Source of the DNA: Candidatus Gastranaerophilales bacterium
GTDB lineage: Bacteria; Cyanobacteriota; Vampirovibrionia; Gastranaerophilales; Gastranaerophilaceae
Assembly (NCBI GenBank): GCA_944327255.1
Contig: CALVHA010000018.1
Coordinates: 1-49,788, forward strand
DNA: 49,788 nt
Direction: 5' to 3'
Each line of letters opens with the position of its first letter. Positions within the stretch are counted from its first letter, which is position 1. The notes below the pieces were generated by a model. The model made no database searches and was not told where the DNA came from. It worked only from the letters and a program-made list of their open reading frames with translations. The translations under genes and the position numbers were made by a program. Below, one piece after another: positions 33,578 to 41,601 of this stretch.

Positions 33578-33896
33578 AATATTTGATATCTTGACGCATA
33601 AATTTATCACCATCAAGCGAAGGGTCAAGATAAATAAAGAAACTTCTGGTTTTATCAACTATATTATTCCAGGTTTCAGAGTCTGTATAGTACTTTCTAT
33701 AAGACAAGTCACTTAAAGGAGTAACAAATTTTTCTCCATTAACTTGAGCCTTATTCAATTGAATATATTTTACAGCTTCATTTGAACAGCCATAATTTCT
33801 CAAATACTCAGGAGATGTCGATTCATGAACATCCAACGTTGCAAACGCCGGACCAGACATCGCCAAAATTCCAACAAGTACCAAAATTTTCTTCAT
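33555..33896 (-). CDS. Small secreted protein of unknown function, 113 aa
   Basis: A signal peptide MKKILVLVGILAMSGPAFA is cut before TLDVHES. The mature part of about 94 residues contains one cysteine, aromatic-rich segments (YRKYYTDSETWNN, FFIYLDPSLDGDKF) and no repeat or motif I recognise. GAGGTG lies before the ATG, and an extended -10 promoter is directly upstream. It is the first gene of the operon that runs through the TPR protein, GHL10, the heptose kinase, DUF4330, the O-antigen ligase and tlyA. A periplasmic envelope role is inferred only from that context. Confidence 0.78.
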   Translation of the reverse strand: MKKILVLVGILAMSGPAFATLDVHESTSPEYLRNYGCSNEAVKYIQLNKAQVNGEKFVTPLSDLSYRKYYTDSETWNNIVDKTRSFFIYLDPSLDGDKFMRQDIKYYANTQDL

Positions 33897-33919
33897 AAAA
33901 CACCTCTATCTTATATTGT

Positions 33920-33948
33920 ATTTTAACATTTTTTTGCAACACTTGCAA
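33920..33948 (-). promoter_or_regulatory. Promoter of the envelope operon 33896-27192
   Basis: Minus-strand TTGCAA (33943-33948), a 17-nt spacer and TGT-TAAAAT (-10 at 33920-33925) predict a start near 33913. The leader is about 16 nt and carries GAGGTG before the ATG. Confidence 0.65.
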
Positions 33949-33984
33949 TAGTATTATAAATTCTTTACATAGAAAAAAAATGTA

Positions 33985-35040
33985 TTATTCGTATGATTTT
34001 TTAATAATTTCTTCCAGTTTATCCAAAAGTTGATTTTCAGGAACTTTGGCTATAATCTCACCCTTTTTGAAAATATATCCTTCTTTTATTCCGCCCGCAA
34101 TACCAAAATCAGCATTTCTGGCTTCTCCAGGTCCATTTACAGCACAACCCATTGTCGCAATTGTAATAGGCATATCCAAGGTCTTGAACTTTTCTTCAAC
34201 TTTCTTGGCCAAACTTATCAAATCGATCTGCGTTCTTCCGCAGGTAGGACACGAAACAAAATTAACACCCTGTTCTTTCAACCCAAGACTTTTCAAAATA
34301 TCTATCCCTGCACTAACCTCCTCAACAGGATTTTCCGTAAGAGAAACCCGTATTGTATCACCAATTCCCTCCGACAACAAAGTCCCGAGACCAACGGAAG
34401 ATTTAATTAATCCGCCTCTTAATGTTCCAGCCTCAGTAACCCCAAGATGGAGAGGATATGGAATTTTTTCTGCAATTGAGCGATAAGCCTCAATAGTAGT
34501 TAAAACATCTGAAGACTTTAGAGAAACTTTTATTAAGTCAAAATCTAAATCTTCCAAAATTTTAATATGTCCCATCGCACTCTGAACCATTTTGTCAGAC
34601 AAAGGAATATCTTTATCAAGCAGATCTTTTTCTAATGAACCGGCATTAACACCTATCCTTATAGGTATTTGCTGTTGTTTTGCTAAAGCTACAACCTTCT
34701 CAACATTTTCACGTTTTCCTATATTGCCAGGGTTAATACGCAATGCACTAATCCCTTTATTTATACACTCTATCGCAAGCCTATAGTCAAAATGAATATC
34801 TGCAACAAGAGGAACTTTAGATTTTTTGACAATCTCGCCAATTGCAGATGCTGCATCCTTATTTAACACCGCAAGACGTACAATATCACAACCTTTTTCT
34901 ACAAGTTCATCTATCTGATAGCAGGTCTTGTCAATATCTCTGGTATCGGTATTACACATTGACTGAACGCTTATTGGAGCATCCGACCCTATTTTTACAT
35001 CCCCGATTGTAATTTGTTTTGTTATTCTTCTCTTAATCAT
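33985..35040 (-). CDS. ispG: 4-hydroxy-3-methylbut-2-en-1-yl diphosphate synthase
   Basis: IspG makes HMBPP in the methylerythritol phosphate pathway of isoprenoid synthesis. The 351-aa protein has the TIM-barrel start ITIGDVKIGSDAPISVQSM, VRLAVLNKDAASA and PLVADIHFDYRLA. The [4Fe-4S] cysteines are in SCPTCGRTQIDL and ATMGCAVNGPGEA. Its length fits the short bacterial form. The promoter predicts a leaderless transcript: the ATG is 6 nt from TGA-TATCAT, with no Shine-Dalgarno site. It is divergent from the phosphoesterase gene. A second pathway gene, ispD, lies near 38 kb. Confidence 0.97.
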   Translation of the reverse strand: MIKRRITKQITIGDVKIGSDAPISVQSMCNTDTRDIDKTCYQIDELVEKGCDIVRLAVLNKDAASAIGEIVKKSKVPLVADIHFDYRLAIECINKGISALRINPGNIGKRENVEKVVALAKQQQIPIRIGVNAGSLEKDLLDKDIPLSDKMVQSAMGHIKILEDLDFDLIKVSLKSSDVLTTIEAYRSIAEKIPYPLHLGVTEAGTLRGGLIKSSVGLGTLLSEGIGDTIRVSLTENPVEEVSAGIDILKSLGLKEQGVNFVSCPTCGRTQIDLISLAKKVEEKFKTLDMPITIATMGCAVNGPGEARNADFGIAGGIKEGYIFKKGEIIAKVPENQLLDKLEEIIKKSYE

Positions 35041-35046
35041 AATTTC

Positions 35047-35055
35047 ATGATATCA
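35047..35055 (-). promoter_or_regulatory. Extended -10 promoter of ispG, predicted leaderless
   Basis: Minus-strand TGA-TATCAT (-10 at 35047-35052) ends exactly 6 nt before the ATG at 35040, separated by GAAATT. No good -35 lies 17 nt upstream (TTCTCT), as expected if the extended -10 carries recognition. The whole divergent gap is 40 bp. Confidence 0.6.
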
Positions 35056-35080
35056 TAAATATAAAAAGGAGAGAATTCAT

Positions 35081-35818
35081 ATGAAAGTAGCTGTTATATC
35101 GGACATTCACGGAAATTTTCAGGCATTAGAAAGCGTTATTGCTGACAGCCAGATGAATAATTGTGAACAAATATTCTGTCTGGGAGATTACGCAATGGCC
35201 GGTCCACAACCAAGAGTTGTACTTGATTATGTAATGAATAAAGGGAATGATTGGGTTAAAATCAAGGGGAATACGGATGTAATGATTACGGATTTTGACT
35301 TGAAGATGTATGAAAAAATGCAGAAACAATTTCCTGTAATGGCGAATGCCCTTTTAGATGATGTGGATATTATCGAACAGGATAAAAAAGATTTCTTAAA
35401 ATCTCTACCAGAGAAAAAATCTATTGTTGTCGATGGAGTAACTGTATTATTAGTACATGGTTCGCCGAGAAAAATTAACGAAGATATACTTCCTGGAATG
35501 AAAATGTCTGAAATACAAGAAATTATTGAAGGAGAAACTGAAGATTTAATTTTATGCGGACATACACATGTTCCTTGCGGATATCAAACACTTTCAAAAC
35601 AAACTATCGTTAATGTTGGAAGTGTCGGACGCCCTATGACTGGAGTACCTAAAGCAAATTATGCAATTATTGACTTTAATAACGGTACATTTTCGGTAGA
35701 ACACAGAGAAGTGGAGTATGATTACGAATTAGCGGCAAGCCTTATAAGGTCAAGAGGATTTGAGGGAGCGAATGAGCTTTCAGATCAATTGATAATGCCA
35801 ATCTTAAGACATTTGTAG
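35081..35818 (+). CDS. Calcineurin-like metallophosphoesterase
   Basis: The 245-aa protein has the YfcE/MJ0936-type motifs: SDIHGNFQAL near residue 8 (D-x-H), GDYAMAGPQP (GD), KGNTD in place of GNHD, VHGSPR near 125, and CGHTHVP (GH-x-H). These residues bind two metals in the active site. The family hydrolyses phosphodiesters or cyclic nucleotides, and the substrate is unknown. AGGAGA precedes the ATG, so unlike the divergent ispG it uses a conventional ribosome site. A perfect 20-bp inverted repeat directly after the stop ends the transcript. Confidence 0.9.
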   Translation: MKVAVISDIHGNFQALESVIADSQMNNCEQIFCLGDYAMAGPQPRVVLDYVMNKGNDWVKIKGNTDVMITDFDLKMYEKMQKQFPVMANALLDDVDIIEQDKKDFLKSLPEKKSIVVDGVTVLLVHGSPRKINEDILPGMKMSEIQEIIEGETEDLILCGHTHVPCGYQTLSKQTIVNVGSVGRPMTGVPKANYAIIDFNNGTFSVEHREVEYDYELAASLIRSRGFEGANELSDQLIMPILRHL

Positions 35819-35820
35819 AT

Positions 35821-35860
35821 AATAAAAGCCCTGTCGTTTATAAACGACAGGGCTTTTATT
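35821..35860 (+). terminator. Terminator: 20-bp perfect palindrome
   Basis: Positions 35821-35840 are the exact reverse complement of 35841-35860, with the core GCCCTGTCGTTTA. The RNA forms a long stem with a minimal loop and ends in CTTTTATTT. The palindrome is symmetric, and its right end touches the stop of the broken frame on the minus strand, so it may serve both strands. Confidence 0.85.
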
Positions 35861-36081
35861 TACCAATAATACCTTAAATCACCTTCAAATAGATGTTTAT
35901 AATCATCTTCACTGCAAGCATCATAAAAATAACACGTCATATCCACAACTTTACCTAATGGTAATGTGCTTTTTCCCTGTCTCCATTCATCAACAGGGAA
36001 AACACTGGCAGGCATAGCACTATATTTTCCATCAAGAACTTGGTATGGGAGGATTTATATATATATATTATTTTCAATCAT
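35860..36081 (-). pseudogene. Small gene interrupted by one in-frame stop (73-codon frame)
   Basis: Reading from an ATG at 36081 (AAAGG about 9 nt upstream), the frame goes MIENNIYI, then TAA (36055-36057). It continues in the same frame as ILPYQVLDGKYSAMPASV to a stop at 35860. The section after the stop looks coding: it has varied aromatic, Trp and Cys use (VFPVDEWRQGKSTLPLGK, CYFYDACSEDDYKHLF, DLRYYW). The other frames contain stops. The TAA sits in an AT-dinucleotide run, and a single change to TAT would restore 73 codons. It may instead start at an internal Met (about 50 aa). I recognise no family. Confidence 0.5.
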
Positions 36082-36250
36082 TTTTCAACCTTTTAAAACA
36101 TTTATGTAAAAATTCTTATTTTTATATACCAAATTTTACTTAAAAATCTTAAATTAATAATATTGCCTTACAAAAAAATTTTAGACCGATTAAATAATAA
36201 TATTTGTATTTTATAAATAAAATGGCAATAAAGTAAAATCAGGAGGAGAT

Positions 36251-36919
36251 ATGGAGATATCACCGGTTAGAATATTATTGGTAGAAGATCATAAACTTAT
36301 GCGTGTCGGGTTAAAATCATTATTCGAAGAGCATAAAGAACTTGATGTTATATCTGAAGCCCAAAGCGGAAAAGAAGCCATAGAAAATTATAAAATCTCA
36401 CATCCGGATGTAATTCTTATGGACATAGGCCTTCCTGATATAACAGGAATAGAAGCAACTAAAAAAATTATTGAACTGAACCCTAAAGCTAAAATAATTA
36501 TACTTACATCTCATCTTTCAGAACAAGAAGTTATGGATTCTCTTCATGCCGGCGCTAGAGCTTATGTAATGAAAGATATAAACATTGAAATTCTGAAAAT
36601 GATAATAAAAACAATTAAAGACGGTGCGATGTGGCTTGATCCGCAAGTTGTTCCGATATTAAGGGATAAGAATTGCGGAATAATACCTCCACGACAAATG
36701 TCAAGAGCAATGTTCAAAGAACAACACGCAAACCTGACTCAAAGAGAATATGAAGTTTTAAAACTTGTTGTTGACGGTAAATCCAACAACGAAATTGCTC
36801 AAGAACTTACTATCTCAGAACACACCGCAAAAGCTCACGTCTGTAATATAATCCAAAAACTTGTAGTAGATGATAGAACCCAAGCAGCAGTTAAGGCACT
36901 GAAAGAAGGTTTAGTTTAA
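36251..36919 (+). CDS. NarL/LuxR-family response regulator
   Basis: The 222-aa protein has a receiver domain (about 6-122) with the acidic pair E12-D13, phosphoacceptor D58 in VILMDIGLPD, the threonine of IIILTSHLS and the lysine of AYVMKDIN. A LuxR-type helix-turn-helix follows (about 155-218: LTQREYEVLKLVVDGKSNNE, then SEHTAKAHVCNI). It should be a phosphorylation-controlled DNA-binding regulator. No histidine kinase gene is adjacent, so the partner is unknown. A strong AGGAGGAGAT site precedes the ATG. The 169 bp upstream (from 36082) are AT-rich with no gene and no clear promoter. Confidence 0.95.
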   Translation: MEISPVRILLVEDHKLMRVGLKSLFEEHKELDVISEAQSGKEAIENYKISHPDVILMDIGLPDITGIEATKKIIELNPKAKIIILTSHLSEQEVMDSLHAGARAYVMKDINIEILKMIIKTIKDGAMWLDPQVVPILRDKNCGIIPPRQMSRAMFKEQHANLTQREYEVLKLVVDGKSNNEIAQELTISEHTAKAHVCNIIQKLVVDDRTQAAVKALKEGLV

Positions 36920-37007
36920 TTTTAAGTTTTGTAAATTTTACTCCAAATTTCTTAAAGTTTTTCTAATTTATGCCGATAAGTTCCATGTTAGCAAAAAGGG
37001 AATTTGT

Positions 37008-37202
37008 ATGGGAAACTTTAATGAAATTCAACAAGGCAGACCTGATCTGGGTAAAACTTACTGGCAGGACTTAAAAGCAGAAGAATCTAAAGAAAATAAT
37101 TCGTTAAATCAAATTGTTGAGATGAATTGTAAAACAATTTTCTCTCCTGAAGATTTCAAGAATATAACAACATATAACCCTTCAATATTTACTAAAGACT
37201 AA
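37008..37202 (+). CDS. Small unrecognised protein, 64 aa
   Basis: AAGGGAA lies 8 nt before the ATG, and a strong terminator follows the stop by about 30 nt, so this is probably a real gene. The product (MGNFNEIQQGRPDLGKTYWQ, then DLKAEESKENNSLN and FKNITTYNPSIFTKD) is polar, with no membrane helix, signal peptide or known motif. It lies 88 bp after the response regulator and may share its transcript. The function is unknown. Confidence 0.65.
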   Translation: MGNFNEIQQGRPDLGKTYWQDLKAEESKENNSLNQIVEMNCKTIFSPEDFKNITTYNPSIFTKD

Positions 37203-37232
37203 TTTTTCTCCTTTTACTTTTGTATAAATATG

Positions 37233-37265
37233 AAAAGACCTTTGAGTTCGTCAAAGGTCTTTTTT
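37233..37265 (+). terminator. Rho-independent terminator, probably bidirectional
   Basis: AAAAGACCTTTGA/TCAAAGGTCTTTT forms a perfect 13-bp stem with loop GTTCG and a following U-run. The minus strand also ends in UUUU, so it can also end the convergent gene at 37286. Confidence 0.88.
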
Positions 37266-37285
37266 CTATAAAATAAAATTTATTA

Positions 37286-37969
37286 TTATTTATTTGCAAT
37301 TTTTGAAGCAATTGCAGAAGAAATAAGTGCAACGCCACCTGTTAATAATGCCAACCAGCCCGCTGCCATTAATTTCATATTTTTTGCAGCTTTCTTAAAA
37401 AATTTAGCACTTTCTTCAAAAGCTTCGCCTTTTTTAAATTTCTTCGCAGAACTATCAAAAACTTGAGAAAATTCATCTCTAACAGCCTCTACATAATCTG
37501 ATTGTTCCATAAGATTTCTCATAGATTGAGGCAAGAAAGCTTCTTTTACATCAGCAGCATTTTTCCCTTGCAAATAAGATCTAACAGCATCTTTTAAAGT
37601 TTGACCTTCAGAAGGTTTTACGCCTAAAACTTCTGCGTTTTTAGCAACAAATTTTTCCAAAGCCGCATTTGCTCTTTCCATTTTTTTCTTAGCAAAAGCA
37701 AGAACTTTTTTTCTCTCACCCTTTAATTTTACAACATCTTCATCTGTCACAAAAGGATTAATTTTATCTAAAGAATCAGCTTTCTTCATAAGACTAATAT
37801 CATTGTTGTTTAAACCTCCTGCAACGTAAGTTACAAAAGTATCAGAGATTTTACCTTGTTTATCAACCATTTTAGGTAATGCATAACCAACAGCTCCACC
37901 AGCAACAGTTGCAAGGGCCGTAGGAACAGCGATACTTTCAAAGCGTTTCGAATCAAAATTTACATTCAT
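37286..37969 (-). CDS. Unrecognised 227-aa protein with hydrophobic ends
   Basis: I do not recognise the family. A Gly/Ala-rich hydrophobic segment lies near the N-terminus (about 13-32, IAVPTALATVAGGAVGYALP) and another at the C-terminus (about 200-222, MAAGWLALLTGGVALISSAI). Between them is a lysine/alanine-rich helical region (about 75-190). The pattern suggests a protein that inserts both ends in a membrane, with a helical domain on one side. AGGAG precedes the ATG. It is transcribed alone between the shared terminator and the ispD region. The start MNVNFDSKRFESI resembles a short soluble lead-in rather than a signal peptide. Confidence 0.75.
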   Translation of the reverse strand: MNVNFDSKRFESIAVPTALATVAGGAVGYALPKMVDKQGKISDTFVTYVAGGLNNNDISLMKKADSLDKINPFVTDEDVVKLKGERKKVLAFAKKKMERANAALEKFVAKNAEVLGVKPSEGQTLKDAVRSYLQGKNAADVKEAFLPQSMRNLMEQSDYVEAVRDEFSQVFDSSAKKFKKGEAFEESAKFFKKAAKNMKLMAAGWLALLTGGVALISSAIASKIANK

Positions 37970-38066
37970 ATTTTCTCCTTTGACCTTACTTTTTTATACT
38001 ATTTTAAAGCCAAAAAAAAACTTTTTTGCTATTCATGTGACAACTTATTTACATAATTTAATATTA

Positions 38067-38717
38067 TTACTGCATCAGATAAACTTTTGCAAGTTCAATA
38101 TCACTCTGAGTAGTTATTTTAATATTTCTGTAACTTCCGTCTAGGATGTACACAGTTTCACCCAAATCTTCAAGCATACCTGCATCATCCGTATAATTTT
38201 TACCTGCGAATTTTTGATGTGCCCTTAAGATTGTATCATATTCAAAAGCCTGCGGAGTCTGTGTATTATACAACTTTGCACGGTCAATAGTTTTTACAAT
38301 CCTGCCGTGTTCAACTTCTTTTATTGTATCAATTGTTTTTGTCATAACAGAAAGAGCCTTAACCTCTTTTACCATTTCACAGCATATATTAATAATTTCA
38401 GTTGTTACAATCGGTCTTGCTCCGTCATGAATAACAACATAATCGCATTTTTCATAATTTAGTCCATTAAAAACAGATTGCTGTCTTGTCTGCCCGCCTT
38501 CAATAATTACAACATTATCATAATCATTAAATATACATTTCAGCTCTTCAATAATAGATACATTTGCACAAATAATAATTTTATCTACTTTGGAATATCT
38601 AAAAGCATCAACAGTATACTTTATAACCTCTTTCCCGTTAATTTTTTCAAGTAATTTATTTTTATTTCCAAATCTTGAAGAATTCCCGCCGGCAGTGATA
38701 ATTGCGTTTACTGTCAT
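38067..38717 (-). CDS. ispD: 2-C-methyl-D-erythritol 4-phosphate cytidylyltransferase
   Basis: IspD activates MEP with CTP in the methylerythritol phosphate pathway. The 216-aa protein has the nucleotide-binding start ITAGGNSSRFGNKNKLLEKI, the conserved VIHDGARP near 100, a TIDTIKEV segment, and the C-terminal TDDAGMLEDLGETVYILDGS. Because related CTP transferases such as TarI share this fold, the assignment rests on overall pattern and on the pathway partner ispG at 34-35 kb. GGGAG precedes the ATG, 5 bp after the thiL stop. It is last in the operon of the diguanylate cyclase, thiL and ispD. Confidence 0.88.
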   Translation of the reverse strand: MTVNAIITAGGNSSRFGNKNKLLEKINGKEVIKYTVDAFRYSKVDKIIICANVSIIEELKCIFNDYDNVVIIEGGQTRQQSVFNGLNYEKCDYVVIHDGARPIVTTEIINICCEMVKEVKALSVMTKTIDTIKEVEHGRIVKTIDRAKLYNTQTPQAFEYDTILRAHQKFAGKNYTDDAGMLEDLGETVYILDGSYRNIKITTQSDIELAKVYLMQ

Positions 38718-38722
38718 TGATT

Positions 38723-39625
38723 TTACTCCCTAAAATGTTTAAATAACTTTTTTTCAACCTCTTCTTTTGTATATAATACAGAAGAATTTTTATAATTTAC
38801 CTTTATCCCCGAACCAGATTTAACCTCTCCGATTATGTGGCCGTCAAAAGCTTCAGGAAGAGTGGCAATAAGCCCGTAATCCTCTCCGCCAAATAAAATT
38901 AAATCTTTCCAATCAGGGTAATTTTCTATTTTTTTGTCATGCGGAATTTTGTCAAAATCCACTTCTAACATTACTCCGCTGTCATATGCAATTGAGGATA
39001 ACGCATCCATCAATCCGTCTGACGTATCCATCATAGCATAATCTTCTTTAATATTCAAAGCTATACTGGTAGAAAATTTAATTTGAGCTTCAGGCATCAA
39101 ATGGGACTTTATAAACTCATTTTCTTCAGAATTCCCATCCGCAAGCAGTTTTAGCCCTAGCGCAGAAGAGCCGTGATATCCAGATACCACAACTTTTTGA
39201 CCAACCTTAGCAGAACTCCTTGAAGAAATTTTTCGCCCATTATCAGAACCTATTGCCGTTACAGAAACATATATCTTATCAGCACCGGTAATGTCACCAC
39301 CAACGATTTTAACATTTCCACATGCGGCTTTTGCGCCTTCGTAGAACTCTTTTATAAAATCCTCCTCTATACTATCCGGAAGAGACAAAGCTATCGTTAT
39401 ATATTTAGGCTCAGCACCACTTGCACAAACATCAGAAATATTTACCATAACAGATTTATAACCTAGCTTGTATGGGGTTGTAAATTTCATTGAAAAATGC
39501 ACCCCTTCAACAAGGCTGTCCTGAGTTACAACAACACCAAAATCTTTCAAATATGCGCAATCATCACCGATATATTCTGAATTTAGTGTATTTTTAATAA
39601 TATTTATAAAAGCTTTTTCTTTCAT
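38723..39625 (-). CDS. thiL: Thiamine-monophosphate kinase
   Basis: ThiL phosphorylates thiamine monophosphate to the active cofactor. The 300-aa protein has IGDDCAYLKDFGVVVTQDSLVEGVHF at about residues 19-45 (metal and ATP binding), SVMVNISDVCASGAEPKYI near 75, GGDITGADKIYVSVTAIG near 115, and MDTSDGLMDALSSIA near 205. GGEDYGLIATLP follows near 240. It begins 2 bp after the diguanylate cyclase gene and has no strong ribosome site, so coupling is likely. No other thiamine genes are nearby. Confidence 0.94.
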   Translation of the reverse strand: MKEKAFINIIKNTLNSEYIGDDCAYLKDFGVVVTQDSLVEGVHFSMKFTTPYKLGYKSVMVNISDVCASGAEPKYITIALSLPDSIEEDFIKEFYEGAKAACGNVKIVGGDITGADKIYVSVTAIGSDNGRKISSRSSAKVGQKVVVSGYHGSSALGLKLLADGNSEENEFIKSHLMPEAQIKFSTSIALNIKEDYAMMDTSDGLMDALSSIAYDSGVMLEVDFDKIPHDKKIENYPDWKDLILFGGEDYGLIATLPEAFDGHIIGEVKSGSGIKVNYKNSSVLYTKEEVEKKLFKHFRE

Positions 39626-39627
39626 AG

Positions 39628-41520
39628 TTATTTTAATTCATTTTCTATAAGTGCAGTAAACTCATTAACTAATGTTGAATTCCACTTTTTCCCAGAATCT
39701 TTCCGTATAATCTCAAGAGCTTGGTGAGGATCGAGTTTATCCCTATATGGACGTGGTTCAGTAAGAGCGAAATAGGCATCAACTATAAGAATTATTTGAG
39801 ATGTCATAGGGATATCATTTTTGGAAAGCTTCGCAGGATAACCGCTTCCATCCCAGTTTTCATGATGATATTCAATAATAGGGATCACATCCTGAATATA
39901 TGATATAGGACTTAAAATCTTTTTAGCAGCAATCATAGGATGTTCTTTTATCACTTCCCTTTCCTCATCAGAAAGAGGGGCAGTTTTTTGTAAAATTTCC
40001 ATTGGAACAAGAAGGTTTCCAATATCATATAGGAGCATTGCAATTTTCAGATTATCAATATCCTCTTTAGGTAAATCAAATCTTTTTGCCAAACTAACAG
40101 CCGTCAGAACTTTTGATTTTACAATACCCTGCTTATGTAAAGGATTATAAGTTTGGGTAAGTAAATCCGCAACAGAATATAATACTTCAATTTGAGAAAC
40201 ACCGCTTATCAGACGATTAAGCAGATCATTTTTAAAATCATCGGCCAAAGGGATTCTACGTTTATTAAGAATATCTAAAAATGCACTGACAGCAAGCTCC
40301 TGCCATGAAGTTTCGTCAATAGGTTTTGCTAAAGTAACCTGATTTCTTCCATTTCTCTTAGACAAATACATTGCCTGATCAGTAAGTTCAAGAATATCCT
40401 CGATATTATCCGAATGTTCAGGGAAAGTTGCGACACCAATACTTGCCGTAATATGTCCTATAGTATCAAGTTCGGTTGATTCAATAGCACGACGAATTCT
40501 CTCTGCAGCTATCATAGCACCTTCCGACGTTACACCTGGCAATATAATATTAAACTCTTCTCCGCCCATTCTGGCTGCAGTATCAATTGATCTGGCATTG
40601 GATTTTAATACATCAGCAATTGCCTTTATTGCCATATCACCATATGCATGCCCGTATTTATCATTAATTCTTTTTAAAAAGTCTAGATCAAGACCTATAA
40701 CACTAAATGGTTGGTTAATACGTTTCGCACGTGTTACTTCTTTTTTCAAATACTCTTCAAAATAACGCCTGTTATAAAGTCCTGTTAATCCATCAGTAAC
40801 AGCCTGTTCTTTAACTCTCTCAAACAAGTCTGCAATAGTAATTGCAAGTTCAATCTGCTGCGCAAACATCGCTAAAAAATCAGTTTCAGATTCTGCAAGC
40901 TCATCTCTTGACGAAAATACACAAAACAAACCAAATGGAATTTCTCTTGTATAAAGAGGGATAACGATAATTGAGCGAATAGACTTATCCGTTAGAATTT
41001 CATCAATAACTTTCTTGGAAACATCAGGCATTATTGCCCTAAGGGATGCTGAAATATCTTTTGATTGAATTATCTTTCTATTTTCAAGAGCCTGAGCGAA
41101 CATTCCGTCCTCAATATAAGCCAGACGCCTTGCCTGTATTGGAGTTTCAAGAATATCATCCGCTCTTTTAATAGTCTGATTTACAGCCTCCGCAACCACT
41201 GAAAGATATAATCCTCCGCCGTCACTTTGTTTCCTCATAATAGAACTGTGAACATAACCGAGTTCTCCCTGAATACTGTTGACTATAGTTTCAAGAACGT
41301 TATTCAAAGGTTTTGAAGAATTCATCATATCCCAAATATGTTGCAAAGTAAGCATTCGTTTATTTGCAACATTAAGCTCATGAGTTCTCTCTTCAATTTC
41401 CTTTTCTAATTGAAGGTTTCTTTCATAAATTTCCAGAAAATCTTGTTTCCCGTGATAGATGTTACTTTCTACTTCGGAAATTTTTTTTCTGACTTCGTTA
41501 AACTTATCAAAAAAACTCAT
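39628..41520 (-). CDS. Diguanylate cyclase with GAF-like and degenerate HD-GYP domains
   Basis: The 630-aa protein has a coiled coil (about 30-60), then a GAF-like domain (about 70-230). The GGDEF domain follows (about 240-400), with an intact active site GGEEF at 319-323 and an RxxD inhibitory site at 310-313, so c-di-GMP synthesis with product inhibition is expected. The C-terminal region (about 465-625) has the HD-GYP layout, with HHENWDGSGYP at 552-562, H527 and D581. The key HD pair reads YD (498-499) in LLYDIGNLLVP, and the first ligand histidine is lysine near 468. This domain probably cannot hydrolyse c-di-GMP and may only sense it. It has no membrane segment. It is the first gene of the operon with thiL and ispD. 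Confidence 0.92.
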   Translation of the reverse strand: MSFFDKFNEVRKKISEVESNIYHGKQDFLEIYERNLQLEKEIEERTHELNVANKRMLTLQHIWDMMNSSKPLNNVLETIVNSIQGELGYVHSSIMRKQSDGGGLYLSVVAEAVNQTIKRADDILETPIQARRLAYIEDGMFAQALENRKIIQSKDISASLRAIMPDVSKKVIDEILTDKSIRSIIVIPLYTREIPFGLFCVFSSRDELAESETDFLAMFAQQIELAITIADLFERVKEQAVTDGLTGLYNRRYFEEYLKKEVTRAKRINQPFSVIGLDLDFLKRINDKYGHAYGDMAIKAIADVLKSNARSIDTAARMGGEEFNIILPGVTSEGAMIAAERIRRAIESTELDTIGHITASIGVATFPEHSDNIEDILELTDQAMYLSKRNGRNQVTLAKPIDETSWQELAVSAFLDILNKRRIPLADDFKNDLLNRLISGVSQIEVLYSVADLLTQTYNPLHKQGIVKSKVLTAVSLAKRFDLPKEDIDNLKIAMLLYDIGNLLVPMEILQKTAPLSDEEREVIKEHPMIAAKKILSPISYIQDVIPIIEYHHENWDGSGYPAKLSKNDIPMTSQIILIVDAYFALTEPRPYRDKLDPHQALEIIRKDSGKKWNSTLVNEFTALIENELK

Positions 41521-41601
41521 TGGAACCCGTAAAATTAGTACATATACGTATATAATTATACACTATTTTTTTAATTTTTCGATAGTATGTTAAAAAATAT
41601 T

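Noticed and set aside
36055..36070. (AT)n slippage as a programmed frameshift in the small broken gene
   Set aside because: The coding-looking part after the stop is already in frame with the upstream ATG; adding or removing one AT unit moves it out of frame.
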